Shown here piece by piece: positions 1 through 61,003 of a stretch of DNA of 64,000 nt (its first letter is position 1; each line of letters opens with the position of its first letter). The stretch lies in NCBI GenBank assembly GCA_026413225.1, contig CM048552.1, forward strand, positions 145,465,053 through 145,529,052, in the 5' to 3' direction. The DNA comes from Otis tarda. Lineage: Eukaryota > Chordata > Aves > Otidiformes > Otididae. The position numbers and the translations under genes are program-made. Below the pieces are notes generated by a model. It was not told the origin of the DNA, did not search any database, and was given only the letters and a program-made list of their open reading frames with translations.

Positions 1-1444
1 TAAACTGAAAAAAAAACCACTGAAAAAGCTTACTCTTGGTCACCAAAATAACTTACAATTTCTTCTGATGAGGACTCTTTCTGGTTTAAACAAGTGCTTT
101 AATATTTTTTCTCATATTCTTGGTTTTCTCATGCATTTTTTTGTGTTGCATCTATTAACATTTCCTCTCTGTTGTCAGAGCACACATTCCAACCTTTAAG
201 ACATCACATTTGCAGCATCAGGTAAGCCTTTCTGAAGTGCGGCTAGTGCCCGTACACGGAAAGCTGTTCCAGAGCTTCAAGTCCTGCCTGAAGGCTGCCG
301 CACAGCAGAAGTCCTGGCGAAGAGATGGAACTAGTTCTGGTTCCACACCAAAGCACGCAGTCACTGCTGCTCCCGGCAGCTCCCCATAGCATCATATATA
401 ACATTTGGATGCACATATGCCGTTCATACAGCCACAGTTCCATAGGCAACCCGGATTCACAGCCGCGGGGTTTTGAATGGAGCAATCCTTACGGAGACAG
501 GTACATCGGCTTCAAACAAGTGACAATTTTGCTAACAGCTCAGAATGCCTTTTGAAGATGTTAAACTTTCAACCATCTTTTAAACACTTCAGCTTTTTCA
601 AGAACACTGGTAGATGATACTTTTTTTGACACAAATTTAAAAATTTTAAATATAGATATGCATACATACTCACATGTATGTGCATGAATTTTGCACTTGC
701 AATTTAGGAATTCCTACCTGTCAAGCATCTTCTCTTTCTGCGTTTTGAATGAAAGTAGCATGGGTTTTTTTTCTGGTAGTTTTTCTTTCTCTGTAACCAG
801 AAAAACTAATTCATGGAACCCCACTTGTGGTCCTCAGTCTTCTTTCACGCAAATAAAATTGTATTTGGCAGTTCTCAAACATCCAGTGACAGCAGAACTA
901 CATTTTTATGTTCTATGCTTTATATTTTATAGAAATCACAGTGCTTTGATTTATTGTCTGTTACACTATTATATAAAATTTATTTAACCTGGAATCAAAA
1001 TGACTCAACAATGACAACCTATCCCTGCTGAAAACCAGCACGACTACTGAAGCTGCTGGGGGGATGAGTTGGCTGAAGGGGAAGCAGCAGCAGAGAAGGA
1101 ATTCTATTAATGGAAGGAAGAGTGAAAAACACAGAACAAAGCTCAGGAAGGCCTTATAGAAGATTCATGGAGAAAGTATATCAAATAAAAAAAGAAAATC
1201 TCATACTGCTTCTTTGTTTAACTGTTGCTGCTGAATGTATAGCATGTAGGACAAGCTGATGCCTGACACACACAGAAAATTGATCACAGCTGTACCTTAC
1301 CAGGAGTAACTACTTCCTGACGTGTATCTGTGTAAAGTCTCTCCATACACAACTTAGCTTCATATATTCTCCAACAGCTAAAGCATATCAATTCAAGGAA
1401 CCTGAAAGTGTTTATTTTAATTTACCAAAAACACATTAAAGCCA
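1..1444. other. 3' flank, nothing recognised
   Basis: No exon of a known gene was recognised. A GC-richer patch at about 196-560 has short open frames on both strands but no match I know. COA5 and UNC50 lie 3' of INPP4A in mammals. I looked for their peptides here and did not find them. Confidence 0.4.
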
Positions 1445-4376
1445 CCATTTGTTATTCTTGTCAGTTCTTTATTGGTTTTCATCCTAAAGACTAGCACATT
1501 TACAGCATACATGGATCGGATGACCTAGAATATATAAAACAGTAGCCATATGTTTATGATATATTAATACTGCCCAAAACCAAATAAATAAAAATATTTC
1601 AATGCACAAAGCTTGGCAAATACAATTGTGTTGGGACAAAACAGTGTTGTATTATACAATAATTTTACATGTATAAATGAAACAAAAGGCAACTGTGCTG
1701 TAGGTACTTTCACAGAACATACACAGAACATACTTGGCAACAGTTTTCTTTTTTTTTACCTTTGTATGTTTTATAATTTAAAAAATGTACTCAAAAAAGA
1801 ACATTAGACAGAACTTCATTTTACAGTAATCCTTAAATTCGCTTCTCCTGTGCAACAGAAAAGCTTACTCCACCCTTGTGAAGCGTCCTATGTGGATTTC
1901 AAGTTTCACAGTTTTTCTTTTTTGATGGACTTCTCGAGATCTTACTGTTCATTACGCCCTTTAAACAAGCCCGTTGATGTGCATGTACCGACAATATCAT
2001 ATATATAAAATGTTAGCTGGACAACAACGTTTTACATGTAAGCATACTGAAATCAGAGTATTTTAAACAAAATAATGCAGTACTTGAGACTGGTATCCCA
2101 TCACTTCAAAAAGGTGAGCAAAAACCATGCACATACAAAATTCAGGAACTTTTTCTGATGACACTGGTATACAAAATAAATAAAGGATCGCTAAGCTCTA
2201 GAGTAGATCTAATGATTGTTGGCCACAGTCTAAGACAGTGGCCCTGCTAATTGTTACAACAGACCTCTTGTTATTTTCTTCTGAAGCTGAACACTGGAGG
2301 ATTTTTAGTGTAATATTATAGGACTTAAAATATAGTTAACTATGTTTGAAATATACAAAATAAAATTATCAACTCATAAAAGCTAAGGGATATAAAGAGT
2401 ATAGTTTATACAAAAATAAATGTAACATTCAATAATGGGCCAGGGACTGAAGGTTGAGCAGAACTAATGGAAAAACATGGTTAAAGAGATCCCATTGAAA
2501 AGTTTTCCACCATATATTTGTTTATATATTAGCAATAAAATAAAATAAAATCAACACTAATTTATTGATTGGCAACCACGGTTTGTAAAGTTTCCAAGGG
2601 ACTGTTCTAGCGTTGATGATGTGATGACTGTAGTACCTGGGATAGGGACTACAATACACTGATTTTGCACAGAATTCAGTGTTTTGTTGTCCTAGAGAGA
2701 CTGAAAAAATGGTAACAACCTGGTTCAGCAGAACTCCCTGACCTAGCTTTGTGACATGCTGCTCAGTGTTAAACTGCAAAAAGCAAAATGCAAAAACTGC
2801 TAGACCTGGAACCCCCAAACCTACATGGGAGCAGAATGAATATGACTGATTGATAGAGCAGTGACAGCACAGACAAACATCAGTGAGAGGGAGAAAGAAA
2901 TCAGAAAACAGCCATATACTTACCTGGCTGTTGCTACTCTCACAAGAATAGATGAGCAGATTTTTCTATTCTAAAGCTTACATGATTAGAAAACAAAAGG
3001 GCACAGTGTGCTGAACAAAGCCAGCTAGAGATGACTTAATTCTGTTAAAATTTGGAAATCGATGTTTAGCTGCTTTTTAAAAAAGTATCTTCTTAGCTTC
3101 AAAGGCATTCTTTGGGAGACTGTTTCCAAGGGGGTCTGTTGAACATTTTTTATCAAATGCTATCAAACTGATCACCTCAGTCATAAGCTAGAACATCTGA
3201 GGTTCTCGCACACTAGCAGTAGCACATGAGCAGTTCCTTTCTGTCAACGTGGGGCATCGCTACCTTCCTCAGAAATACTCTGCAAACAGTCATGCTTCCC
3301 CCCTAGGATTCCGAACATCTGCCCAGGTAAAATGCAAAGGTAAACAGAAACCAGTTTGGGTTATGGAGTAACAGAGATGCATTGGGCACTTTAAGCTTTT
3401 TTGTATTGACATTAAAAATTGATGTCGAAAAAAATCAAACACCAATCAAAAAAGTGTAAGGGGAAAAAAAGAAGAAAACTACATTGCTTACAATCTCAAA
3501 GTAATACAAAAAGTCATGGGTAAAAATGTGTTAATTAATATACCATACCATGGAACATACTGAACATGCTCCGTGCAACGTCAACAGCTTGCTTGTTGCA
3601 CTTGCCCTATAGTTTGGAGGGGCAGGGGGAATTGTTGCTGGCATTAATGGTTAAGCATCATTATGTTTTTGAAACGTTTTTTAAAATCAGTTAAGATGCG
3701 TGCCCAAGTCCTTATCTGCCAAAGATGACAGGAATTTATTTTATTCGGACAGAACTAGAAACTAGACTTCATATGCCTGGCCTTTTATGTATTCTTAACT
3801 TCATATATGAAGATGGCATCCTATATACAGTAAAACAATTTATACTCCTGGCTTTTATTGTGCTGATTATTTTTTTTAAAAGTTAAACGTCTGTTTCTTG
3901 ATTGTAACAATGCATTCTACAGTTATTGAACTGTCTAGGATCCAATCCCTTTTTATTTACAACTTTCTGAGTTTTACCCTCAGTTTTAAAAAGTTTATGA
4001 AAAGCTCAATCTCAAGTCAACTCAGTATAAAAAGATGTTATGTGAAACAGCTGCCTAAATGCCGTTCCTAGAGTCCTTGCCCATCCAGGAGGTACCTAGC
4101 TATTTGCATATAGGTAATTATTAAGTAGCACAATATCTGTTCATCTTACATACACTGAAGGCTATTTAAATGGGCAGAGAGTCATCACACTATTCTCAAG
4201 CTAAGGTGTCAGAATAATTGTTACTATAGATTCCAATTCGGTAAGTAACATGCTCTGTATAACCTAGTGAAACGTACAAAAAGGTTATTTTATCTCTTCT
4301 GGATGACAAAATCATCTCTTAATCTAGAGTGTATCCACATGTTTTAATGGAACAGCAATTAAAGGACATAGTATGC
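1445..4376 (-). other. INPP4A: probable 3'UTR of INPP4A alpha transcript
   Basis: About 2.9 kb of AT-rich sequence follows the alpha stop codon, with no splice-like exon or recognisable repeat. On the minus strand an AATAAA hexamer lies at 1473-1468, followed about 25-40 nt later by a GT-rich stretch (TGTGTTTTTGG, about 1437-1427). That is the usual layout of a cleavage site near 1445. Other AATAAA hexamers (near 2561, 3735, 3855 and 3950) could give shorter forms. The 3' limit is inferred, not shown. Confidence 0.45.
1468..1473 (-). terminator. candidate poly(A) signal, INPP4A alpha transcript
   Basis: The strand of the gene reads CCAATAAAG here, and a T/G-rich downstream element follows at about 1437-1427. 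It is the most distal well-formed signal/GU-element pair I could find 3' of the stop codon. Confidence 0.4.
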
Positions 4377-52494
<48,118 letters not shown>

Positions 52495-52547
52495 TTTGTC
52501 ATGAAGAACCCTTCTTTTCTTGCTGCTTGGCTTTACCGATGTTTATC
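52495..52547 (-). other. INPP4A: probable 5'UTR part of the start-codon exon
   Basis: A plausible acceptor CTCTGCTGCCCTGTAG|GATAAA ends at 52548, giving about 53 nt of leader. It contains a minimal uORF (ATG ACA AAA TGA, 52502-52491) whose stop overlaps the main ATG. The exon's 5' border is a guess. Confidence 0.35.
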
Positions 52548-55500
52548 CTACAGGGCAGCAGAGTGCAGCAGGTTGCCTCCAATTGCTATTCCTCTAACAT
52601 CACCACACTAAGCAATAAAGAGAGCAAAAACATATGTCAAAATTTTAGGCCACTATCAGCTACTGTTCCTTTTAACGGCAGCAAACCTCCTGCCATAAAT
52701 TTGCCTCAGGTCATTCAAATAAAACCCTCAAGGCAGACCCGATGCACAGTAACTCAATTTGCATGAACCGTACGTACATCTGTGGCATTTTTCTGCAAAT
52801 TGTTGAAGACTGTACCACACACAAGAAAGGCTGTTCTGTCAGAGAATGGGGGTTGAGAGAAACTCGTTAACAGACCAGCTGCTCTTCTCCTTTGTCTAAG
52901 TTATTAAACCATCCTTAATGAAGTTTCCTGGTTTTCATAATCCCTGGGGAGCACAAGTAAATTCATCAGATGGGGCCTCTGTCTGCAGAGGTAGGACAAG
53001 GGATAAGGACAAAGGGACAAGGGGTCGGCAGAACGCAGAACGAAAGGGCAGGAAATGATGTTACTGTCAGCACACTGTGTTGTTCCAGGCCCTACTGCCA
53101 TGAGAAAAGGACACTAAAAACTATAAATAAAATCTATTGGGCCAGAGTGAGGCTGAAATCCTGGGATGGTGATGGAAAAAAAAAGCAAAAGGGGATGTCT
53201 GCTGATGTGGCACATAGCAGCATCTGTGCTGTTCCTTCACCCTACACTTTATTGGTCTACAGACACCTGTGACAGTTGTTCTTCCCCTCACGATGCCTAT
53301 AAAGTGAAACATTATGGTAGGAAAGAAACACACAGCCTATAGAAAATTCAGTTACCTTGCTAAATGCGATGCTTTTGGTTTGGCTGGTAAATTTGAATGT
53401 TCCTTCTGTGAGCCACGTTAGCACTGCAGTTATGGAACTACTGTATTCATTTCATACTATTATGACAAATTTCGCTAATCTAGTAAGTGAGATTAGGTTT
53501 TTTTCTCCCTCTTTTTTTTTTTTTCCCATGTTTAAGTGGCTACAGAACCACCAGTCTTTCTCAAATAGTACTGAATGTTCTAAGATCCGGTGAAATAAAA
53601 CTTCCACCAAAATTATTTGCCAGTTTCCAAATCATTCAGTTCTCCCATTTTTTACCCTTCTTTCAGCAACAAGTTTTCCTTGGTTTGTTCTTTATGTAAT
53701 GTGATGTTTAATTGTTTGTAAGTCCATTAAACCTAACTGCCTAATGAAACAGAACATCTACAAAATGTGCTTGCAGAGATTTAGACAGAATGCCATAGCC
53801 CCTTCCCCCAAATCCTACAAATACCTTATCAGAGAATAAGTAACATGCTCATATAGGTACAGGTCAGACAGCAGTTAGGTTAAAGAGTCCAGCTGATTTT
53901 TAGCTAAAATCTCCGTAGTTGCTGACATCCTTCAAAAGGGTCAATCTTCAAGAGGTTAAAATAAGGTCAGGTATTTTATTTGTTTTGAAACTATTTCTAT
54001 TTAAATATTACTGAGTGTAATAAGTTCTCAACTATTCATTGAAATTGCAATATTAATTTCTCACCTAATGATACAATTTTAATTTACTTATACTAATCAT
54101 ACTTACAGAGGGCTCTTTTCCTCATGTGTGGTGCTATTTTGCGTATCATAACATCAGCTAAGTCCACATCTAAAAAATTAACAAAATAATCAGTATAAAT
54201 AATCAATCTTTTTATACAGCATAAATCACAACCAACAGGCAGGTACCATTCCCAGACTAACTGTAAATTTAACTTCTGATTACTAGCTTTCAGGTTAAAG
54301 TGTACTGAAAATAGAAAAATAGTTAACTGAAGGTTTGTATTTGCCAGTGGTACTACCTCGTTCAAGTACATTTGTATTATCAGGATGTGCCTTTTAAGAT
54401 CTCCCATGTATGGCCATACTACAAAGAAAGAGATGGGGAAGTCCAGTCTGAGCTTTTTCATTTAATCATCAGCCCTACCATTTATCCAAGACTGCTTAAG
54501 AACATAGGTACAAGCTCTTATTGCTTATGGAAAGGGTTTTATCTCACCTAAACTGCACAGGAGGCAGGTATCTGATCTCAACTCACTGCCTAGGTTCTCT
54601 ATACAGTCAATGGTGAGACACAGGCACTTCCAGAGATTGAGTCACCATTTTCCAAGATAGGTGGGATGAATCACCCCATGAAGATACCTCTCTCTCTCTC
54701 TCTCTAATTATAGAAAGAATTTAGATGACTAAGTTAGGCCTGATGCTGCAGCTGGGCAAACTGGATCCCTCCCACAGTTGTGCTAGCTCAGGTAGGGATG
54801 ACTCCCCTCTATTCACCGCACAGCCTGACAGACCCAAAGGACACGTGCTCTGATCAGTCTCTTGAATTACAACCATTCAAACACTACAATTTTATGATCG
54901 TGTTTTTGATAGCAATCAATGGAGGTATGATTCCTACCAAACTAAAGATAGTACTAACACAGCAGATAGTTTCCTCAGATGGTACAAAAGACTGCTACCA
55001 CTTCTGGAGCCAGCAATCCCAACGGGTGATGTAATTCACATCCAGGCAAACACCACCCTGAAGATGGCATGACCCGCCTGCACATGGCCTTTGGCTTTGC
55101 CCTTACTGATACTGCAGATTGGTGGATGCTGACAATACGTGCTGCTTTGCACTTCATGAAGTTTTGTGGTAAGCCCAGTTTTCAACTGTGGCTTCAAAAG
55201 AAGAGTGAAAAGCTGTTGTTGACCCTCAATACCAGTAGTGGTCATTTCCATTGCGCAGAAAAGGCTTTCGAACAAGCCTCCCTTCTGTTACGTTCATATT
55301 TATTTGGTGCTCTATTAGTAGAAAAGCACATGACCAGAAGAAAAGATCTTAATCAAATGTCACTTCCAGCTTGCTACCTTCGGTCCTGGCTGAAGCAAAC
55401 GCCACTCTGCTCAGCTGCATGGCTCCACATGCTGGGGGCTTGAAACTTTCAGACATTGGTTTTCACTCTGCTTGCAAGATCTCAAGCAAAAGCAATGATC

Positions 55501-58500
55501 ATCTCTGGGCCCCAAAATCATCCCCTGATGATTAGTTTGTACAAGCATAAGTTAATATTCTCCTTATCTCTACAACTGTTTTGGCAAAGTGCTTGATCCC
55601 TTCTTGAAAAAAAAAAAAAATCTACCAAACTACCCCTTGAAACTAATACGTGTCAGGTGAGATCAAACCTTCTTTCACTCTAACACCTACTTTTTGGACA
55701 CTCATTACACAACTGGAAGAAACAGGATTTTTCCAATTCACACATCAATAGAAGAGGCTACTCCAATTATAGACTAAATCAAAATCTACTTTGAGACTGT
55801 ACTTTTCTAGAGCCATAGTGCTCTGGGCTTACAGCACTTGATCTTATGGCACTTTACTACTTGAGTAAAGCGGCATGTCAAAAAGAAAATGCAACAGCAG
55901 TGCAAGGCTAAATGTTACTGATACATCTTACGTGAAGAGAATAACAGAGAATGGGAGAGCGTGGCAGCTTCTTTAATGCTTAAAAAAACAAGGGGATGCA
56001 ATCCTACAAAAAGTTTATGATCATTTCCAAGATGGAGTGAAAAAGTAGTTGTGGGGTACTTACTGAACTGCAATTAGTTTTACCACTCTGTGGCCCGTAA
56101 GGTCCACTCTCTGAACCTTACAGACTGATACCGATTAAGAGTTTTCGGTTTTTTTTTTTTCACAGCTTGCAATCTGGACCTTTGCCTCCCAGTGAAATTA
56201 CTTCCCCACCGAAAATATAACTGGCAGGTGCTAGTCCATCAGCTCCACAAAGATGCTGTATTTCTCCTTCTGTCTGCCCCTTAGGTCTAGGTTCCCCTCT
56301 CAAGCTGGTTCAAGGTCCCCCTCTCCCATTGACCAGAATCTTCACTACCAAGGACAAAAAAATAAGTTTGTCCTGAAGCATCTTCTTGTCACTCTCTGAA
56401 GCCCTCCTCAGGATTCTGAGCAAGTGGGTGACCTCAGCAAGAACAGGGAAAAGTCTTTCACAAGAAAATGAAATAAACTACTGCAAGATACAGTGAATGT
56501 ATTTGTGCAGCGTGGAAATCTCTAAGGCAACCTTTCAGTAACATTTCGATAACAGGCCATTTCAGCAGCAGAAAGCAGTTTGCTTTCTCTTTCCTTTCCT
56601 GTCCACCCTCTCTCACTTACTTATAGACGAATCTGTAAGTCACAAACTTTCCGCTTGATCCTTCCCTGCTATGAACTTCAGCAAACTCAATTAATCTAAA
56701 AACCTAATTTTATCTCTTTAATATATTTGAACACTTTTAATAGAAAACTGTAATTTAGGCCACTTCATTCTCTGTGTAAATTAAGACTGTTTGTCTATGT
56801 TAATAACTGAAATACAATTAGCATTCTTCTTGTCATAATGAGATACTGTTTGAATCTCACTTGTCATCACAGCACTTCTATTTCTTAAGAGCTCCTTCTA
56901 TGAGCACAACAATATGCACACCCACAGGTGGAAGCGAGCATTCATAACACACGTTTGCTAACTAAAAAGGAAAAAGCACAGCTCTGTTTCACTTTGCAGA
57001 ACAGCTTTTATCGAGCTCAGCACAGCACAATGCCACGGAACACAATGTCTTGCTACAGATCAGTTTGAAGTCTAACCCTCTCAGCCTCCTCCGTTGTTTT
57101 ACCAACAGAAACTGAAACAGCTTACAAATGGTCTTTACCCTAAATTAATTTTTACCCTCTTCACAAGAAATGTGCTAGGTACATTGTGGTGAAGTTTCCT
57201 GTGCATGAGACAACTTCTCTCCACATGATCCGGCGTTCTCACGTTACCCATACAGACACGGAAAAGCCCATGAGAAGAGGGGTCACATTTTTCTGTTGAG
57301 GGGTTTGGACTGAAAACACATTTCTGAATTCGATGGTCTTTTGGACACCCTCCTAAAGCCTGCCTCTTCTAAAGCCATCTTTCATCATAACCATGATGCT
57401 CACAATGCAGAAACAGCATCGCTCTAACTGAAAAAAGCAAAGATATTAACCCTCTCTCGGAGCTCCTCCTGCTGCAGGAAAGGGTGGGGTAGAAGAACAA
57501 AGTCAAAAAAAAAAAACAACCCAAAAAACCAAAAAACCCCCTCAACAGTTTATGACTTGAAATGGAGATTAACCAGACACAGCTTAACATTTGCTAAAGG
57601 TTTCATATTGCTGCTGATTACAGATGGATGGCAGTCAAATATACTCCAACATGGAGGCAATGAGAAGGGGACCTCAGAAGACACAGAGGGATAAAAGCAC
57701 TGAAACTAGAGCTGTTAATCAGGTTTGGTCAAGCTTGGATTACAATAAAAAGTCTTGGAAACCACCTGATCTATCTGCCTATAATACTCATTCACTTCAA
57801 AGACTAAAATAGCACTAATTAAAGCTAGTGTATTCTGGTCAGAACAACCCAGGAATCACAGGCTCCTGTTAGTGTTGTCCTCTGTGTGTTTGACGGGATC
57901 TCTCATTCTGCTCTGAAATCATCAGGTCACATTGAGCTACACCTGTGCAACGGGACTGCGCTCCGGGGTCACAGTCTAAACATCTGTTTATTTTCCTGAC
58001 ACTCAATTTTCCCACCACTCAATTTTCCCACATGGAAGGCATGCTCTGTTAGGTCACAGGCACACCATAAAAATCTCCCAAGCACTCCTCATTTTTACAT
58101 GGCATTCCTCTGACTTGCTGTGATTCCTACGCTTACCGTTTAAAACATTTATATAAATCAAAAATACATCGCAGTATCAGGGGAAAAACCAGAAATGTGG
58201 GAAATCTTTCTCTAACATATTTGTTTTCAACAAGACACAACTAATTGACTCAGGAAATGAAACACTGTCAAGTATTTAGAAAATTTAAAATAAATGATAG
58301 TGTGGGAATAATGTTCCACAAAGGTTATTACCAGGATTTCTGCAGCATAGCAAAACTGGGTCTTATGCTACTAATATAAATCTGCTGATGTATGCTTCTC
58401 CATCAATGTTTGTTTTGTACTCCTGAACTGTGTTTTCTGCATGCATTTCTCATCCATATACCTTTTTTTCTTAAACAGTGCATGCCTAAAATATGCCTAA

Positions 58501-60478
58501 TATCCATGACACTGGATGTCTTTTCAAATTAAGTCTTTTTTTTTTTTTGTTCCAGGTATCTGATATCTTTGTGCTGCTTTCATTTCTTCTTCCTGGAAAA
58601 CAAAATGATTTGTTTGTTTACCCTGATCTTTCTAAATTAATGGGAGAGGGTTGTTGTGGGCCAAGATGCTGGCTGCAATGTTCTTTTCTGGATTCTTTTT
58701 CTGGAGTCATGTAAACAAGCAATGGGATGCTGGCCATTTGGAAGCATAAACATCCGATTCCACACAGGCCAACAACAGTCTATGCTTCCCATAACTGCTC
58801 CTTTTTCATGCCAATCCTACCTGTGAGTTAACAGTAAGATCACCCTGTAAGATATAACAGGGGGTGTGTGCTGCTTCAGTGTCTTGCCAGTTTCTGAAAA
58901 TATTTTCCTTGAAAATCTATCTAGAAAGCATGCAGACCCCACTTTGCTGGCCCTGTCGAAGACTTCAAACTCATCCACAAAACCCTGCCCAGATTCCTAG
59001 GATCTGGGCCAAAGAACTCCAACATTTGGGTTTCTTTCTTGCCCATGCTGTGAGGAGTTTCACACAGGCTTCTCCACTAGCCAGATAAAGGCAGATGTGA
59101 GCTGAGATGACAGCCGAAAGGGAGTAGGGCTGGTAGGTCTCAGGAAGGATGGATTTCTGAGCTGCTTCTCAAGAAGCGGTAGGACTCAGGACTAAACTGA
59201 GCAAAAGATATTGCTGATTAAAACCTGTCATCCATTAGCCACAAGACAGACACCTAAAGAAGAAATAAACCTATTTCTAAGTGGGCCTTGAGGAAGATGC
59301 ATCCTTTATATACTCAAAAAAGTTTACACATTAAAAAATTATTCAGGAGCACAAGCACTGGGAATGAGCAAGAGGAAACTCAGGGATGACTAAAGGGACT
59401 CTGTTATCCTGTGTTTGCATTGCCCAAGGCACACTTCGGGTCAGTGGATGCAGATGTGCTATCCCAGTTCCTCCCTGCGTCCTGTACATCCCTCCCACAT
59501 GTGCGCACACACAGAGACACACATCCTCCCTGCCCTTCACAATGCGGTTACGGCAGCTGTTCGTGAAGTTCAACAAGAAGGGGAAGTGGGCAATGAAGTT
59601 ACAGGGTCTGAAACACACTAATTTGTCCAACCTTTTCTGCCAAAGCCAAGGAACTGCTGCAGACACCCCTGTTTCAGAAAAGGAAGCCGTAATTTCATTT
59701 TTCCACAAAGCCAGAAAACATTAATAAGTAATTTTTCAGAGTTCTTGGAACGTAACCCATCTGACCATGGCAGGTCACAAGGAAGGACACTACTGATGTT
59801 CTTCAGAAAAAACAGGTTAAGATGGTAACTTTAGAGAAACCAATATGTCTACACTTCAACATCAACAATAGCTTCATTTTAGTGACTGTGCTGATGAGAA
59901 TTATCAGTCTAGAATTTCTGTAAGAAAACAAAAATAGGAAGATGAAAGCAAGGCCCGGTGAAATAGCTCATAGAAAGCTGTAATTTTATCAGGAACATAA
60001 CTGAATTTTCTGACCAACATACTTGCCTATGTACTTTTAAATTGGAATAAACTGCTCTTGGATTTTACAAGTAGGTACATTTCACTACATTTGCGAAAAG
60101 CAAAGTCCATGTCAAGTATAAACTGAACTGTTGCTAATAGGACCTGACTATAATTTACTAAATGGATTCTTAACTTTTGGTAGAGTGTGGGTAACATTAC
60201 ACGTACTGACAGACATGGGTCATTTTAAAACATAGTGGAAAAATATTTGGAATATATTAAAGCTTGCCATATTTGGTTGCTAAATTTAAAAGGCCTAAAT
60301 CAGTAACATAAAACTGGAATAAATAAAGTACGCGACCTACAAAAAAAAATAGACCATAAGTAGCTTGCATGTTTTTGAGGCATACTCATAAGAGGAAATT
60401 AGACCAAATATCACTGAAATATTGCTATGAATTTGTTTATAAATCATTCTCCAATGTAAGATCAGTAGCTTTCTACTA
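52548..60478 (-). other. 5' intron(s) or upstream flank of INPP4A
   Basis: Apart from the candidate exon at 54107-54169, no exon or repeat was recognised. There is a short CT repeat at about 54687-54705 and a tandem ccactcaattttcccac pair near 58000-58035. The 124-codon open frame at 55069-55443 (plus) matches nothing I know. Confidence 0.4.
54107..54169 (-). other. candidate non-coding 5' exon
   Basis: 63 nt bordered by a strong acceptor (TACTGAT branch-like word about 22 nt before TTAATTTTTTAG|ATG) and a strong donor (CCCTCT|GTAAGTATG), upstream of the start-codon exon on the same strand. One frame is open throughout (VDLADVMIRKIAPHMRKRAL) but I recognise no protein. If spliced to 52547 it carries only short uORFs. 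Confidence 0.3.
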
Positions 60479-61003
60479 GAATCACAGAATCATAGAATCA
60501 TAGAATGGTTAGAGTTGGAAGGGACCTTCAAAGGTCATCTAGTCCAACCCCCCTGCAAGGAGCAGGGACATCTTCAACTAGATCAGGTTGCTCAGAGCCT
60601 CATCCAACCTGGCCTTGAACATTTCCAGGGACGGAAATGGGCAACCTGTTCCAGTGTTATACAATCCTCATTGTAAAAAATTTTTTCCTAATATCCTTAA
60701 ATCTACCCCCCTCTACTTTGAAACCATTGTCATTGTCTACATTTGAAACCCTTGTCCTATCGCAACAGGCCCTACTGAACAGCCTCTCCCCATCTTTCCT
60801 GTAGGCCCCCTTGAGGTACTGGAAGACCACTATAAGGTCTCCCCAGAGCCTCCTCTTCTCCAGGCTGAACAGCCCCAACTCTCTCAGCCTGTCCTCATAG
60901 GAGAGGTGCTCCAGCCCTTTTATCGTCTTCGTGGCCCTCCTCTGGACCTTCTCCAACTGGTCCATGTCCTTCTTGTGTTGGGGGCTCCAGAACTGGACAC
61001 AGT
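60479..61003 (-). mobile_element. CR1 LINE 3' fragment
   Basis: Starts with repeated AATCATAGA words, then the inverted CR1 3'UTR and about 300 nt of ORF2 tail (LEKVQRRATKTIKGLEHLSY, then [20 protein letters not shown]), ending near GGCTCCAGAACTGGACACAG. 5'-truncated. Confidence 0.95.

Noticed and set aside
243-555. Overlapping open frames on both strands in a GC-richer patch
   Set aside because: Neither matches COA5 or UNC50, the expected neighbours, and no splice sites support an exon.
55069-55443. 124-codon open frame on the plus strand
   Set aside because: No recognisable domain, no splice context and a length compatible with chance.
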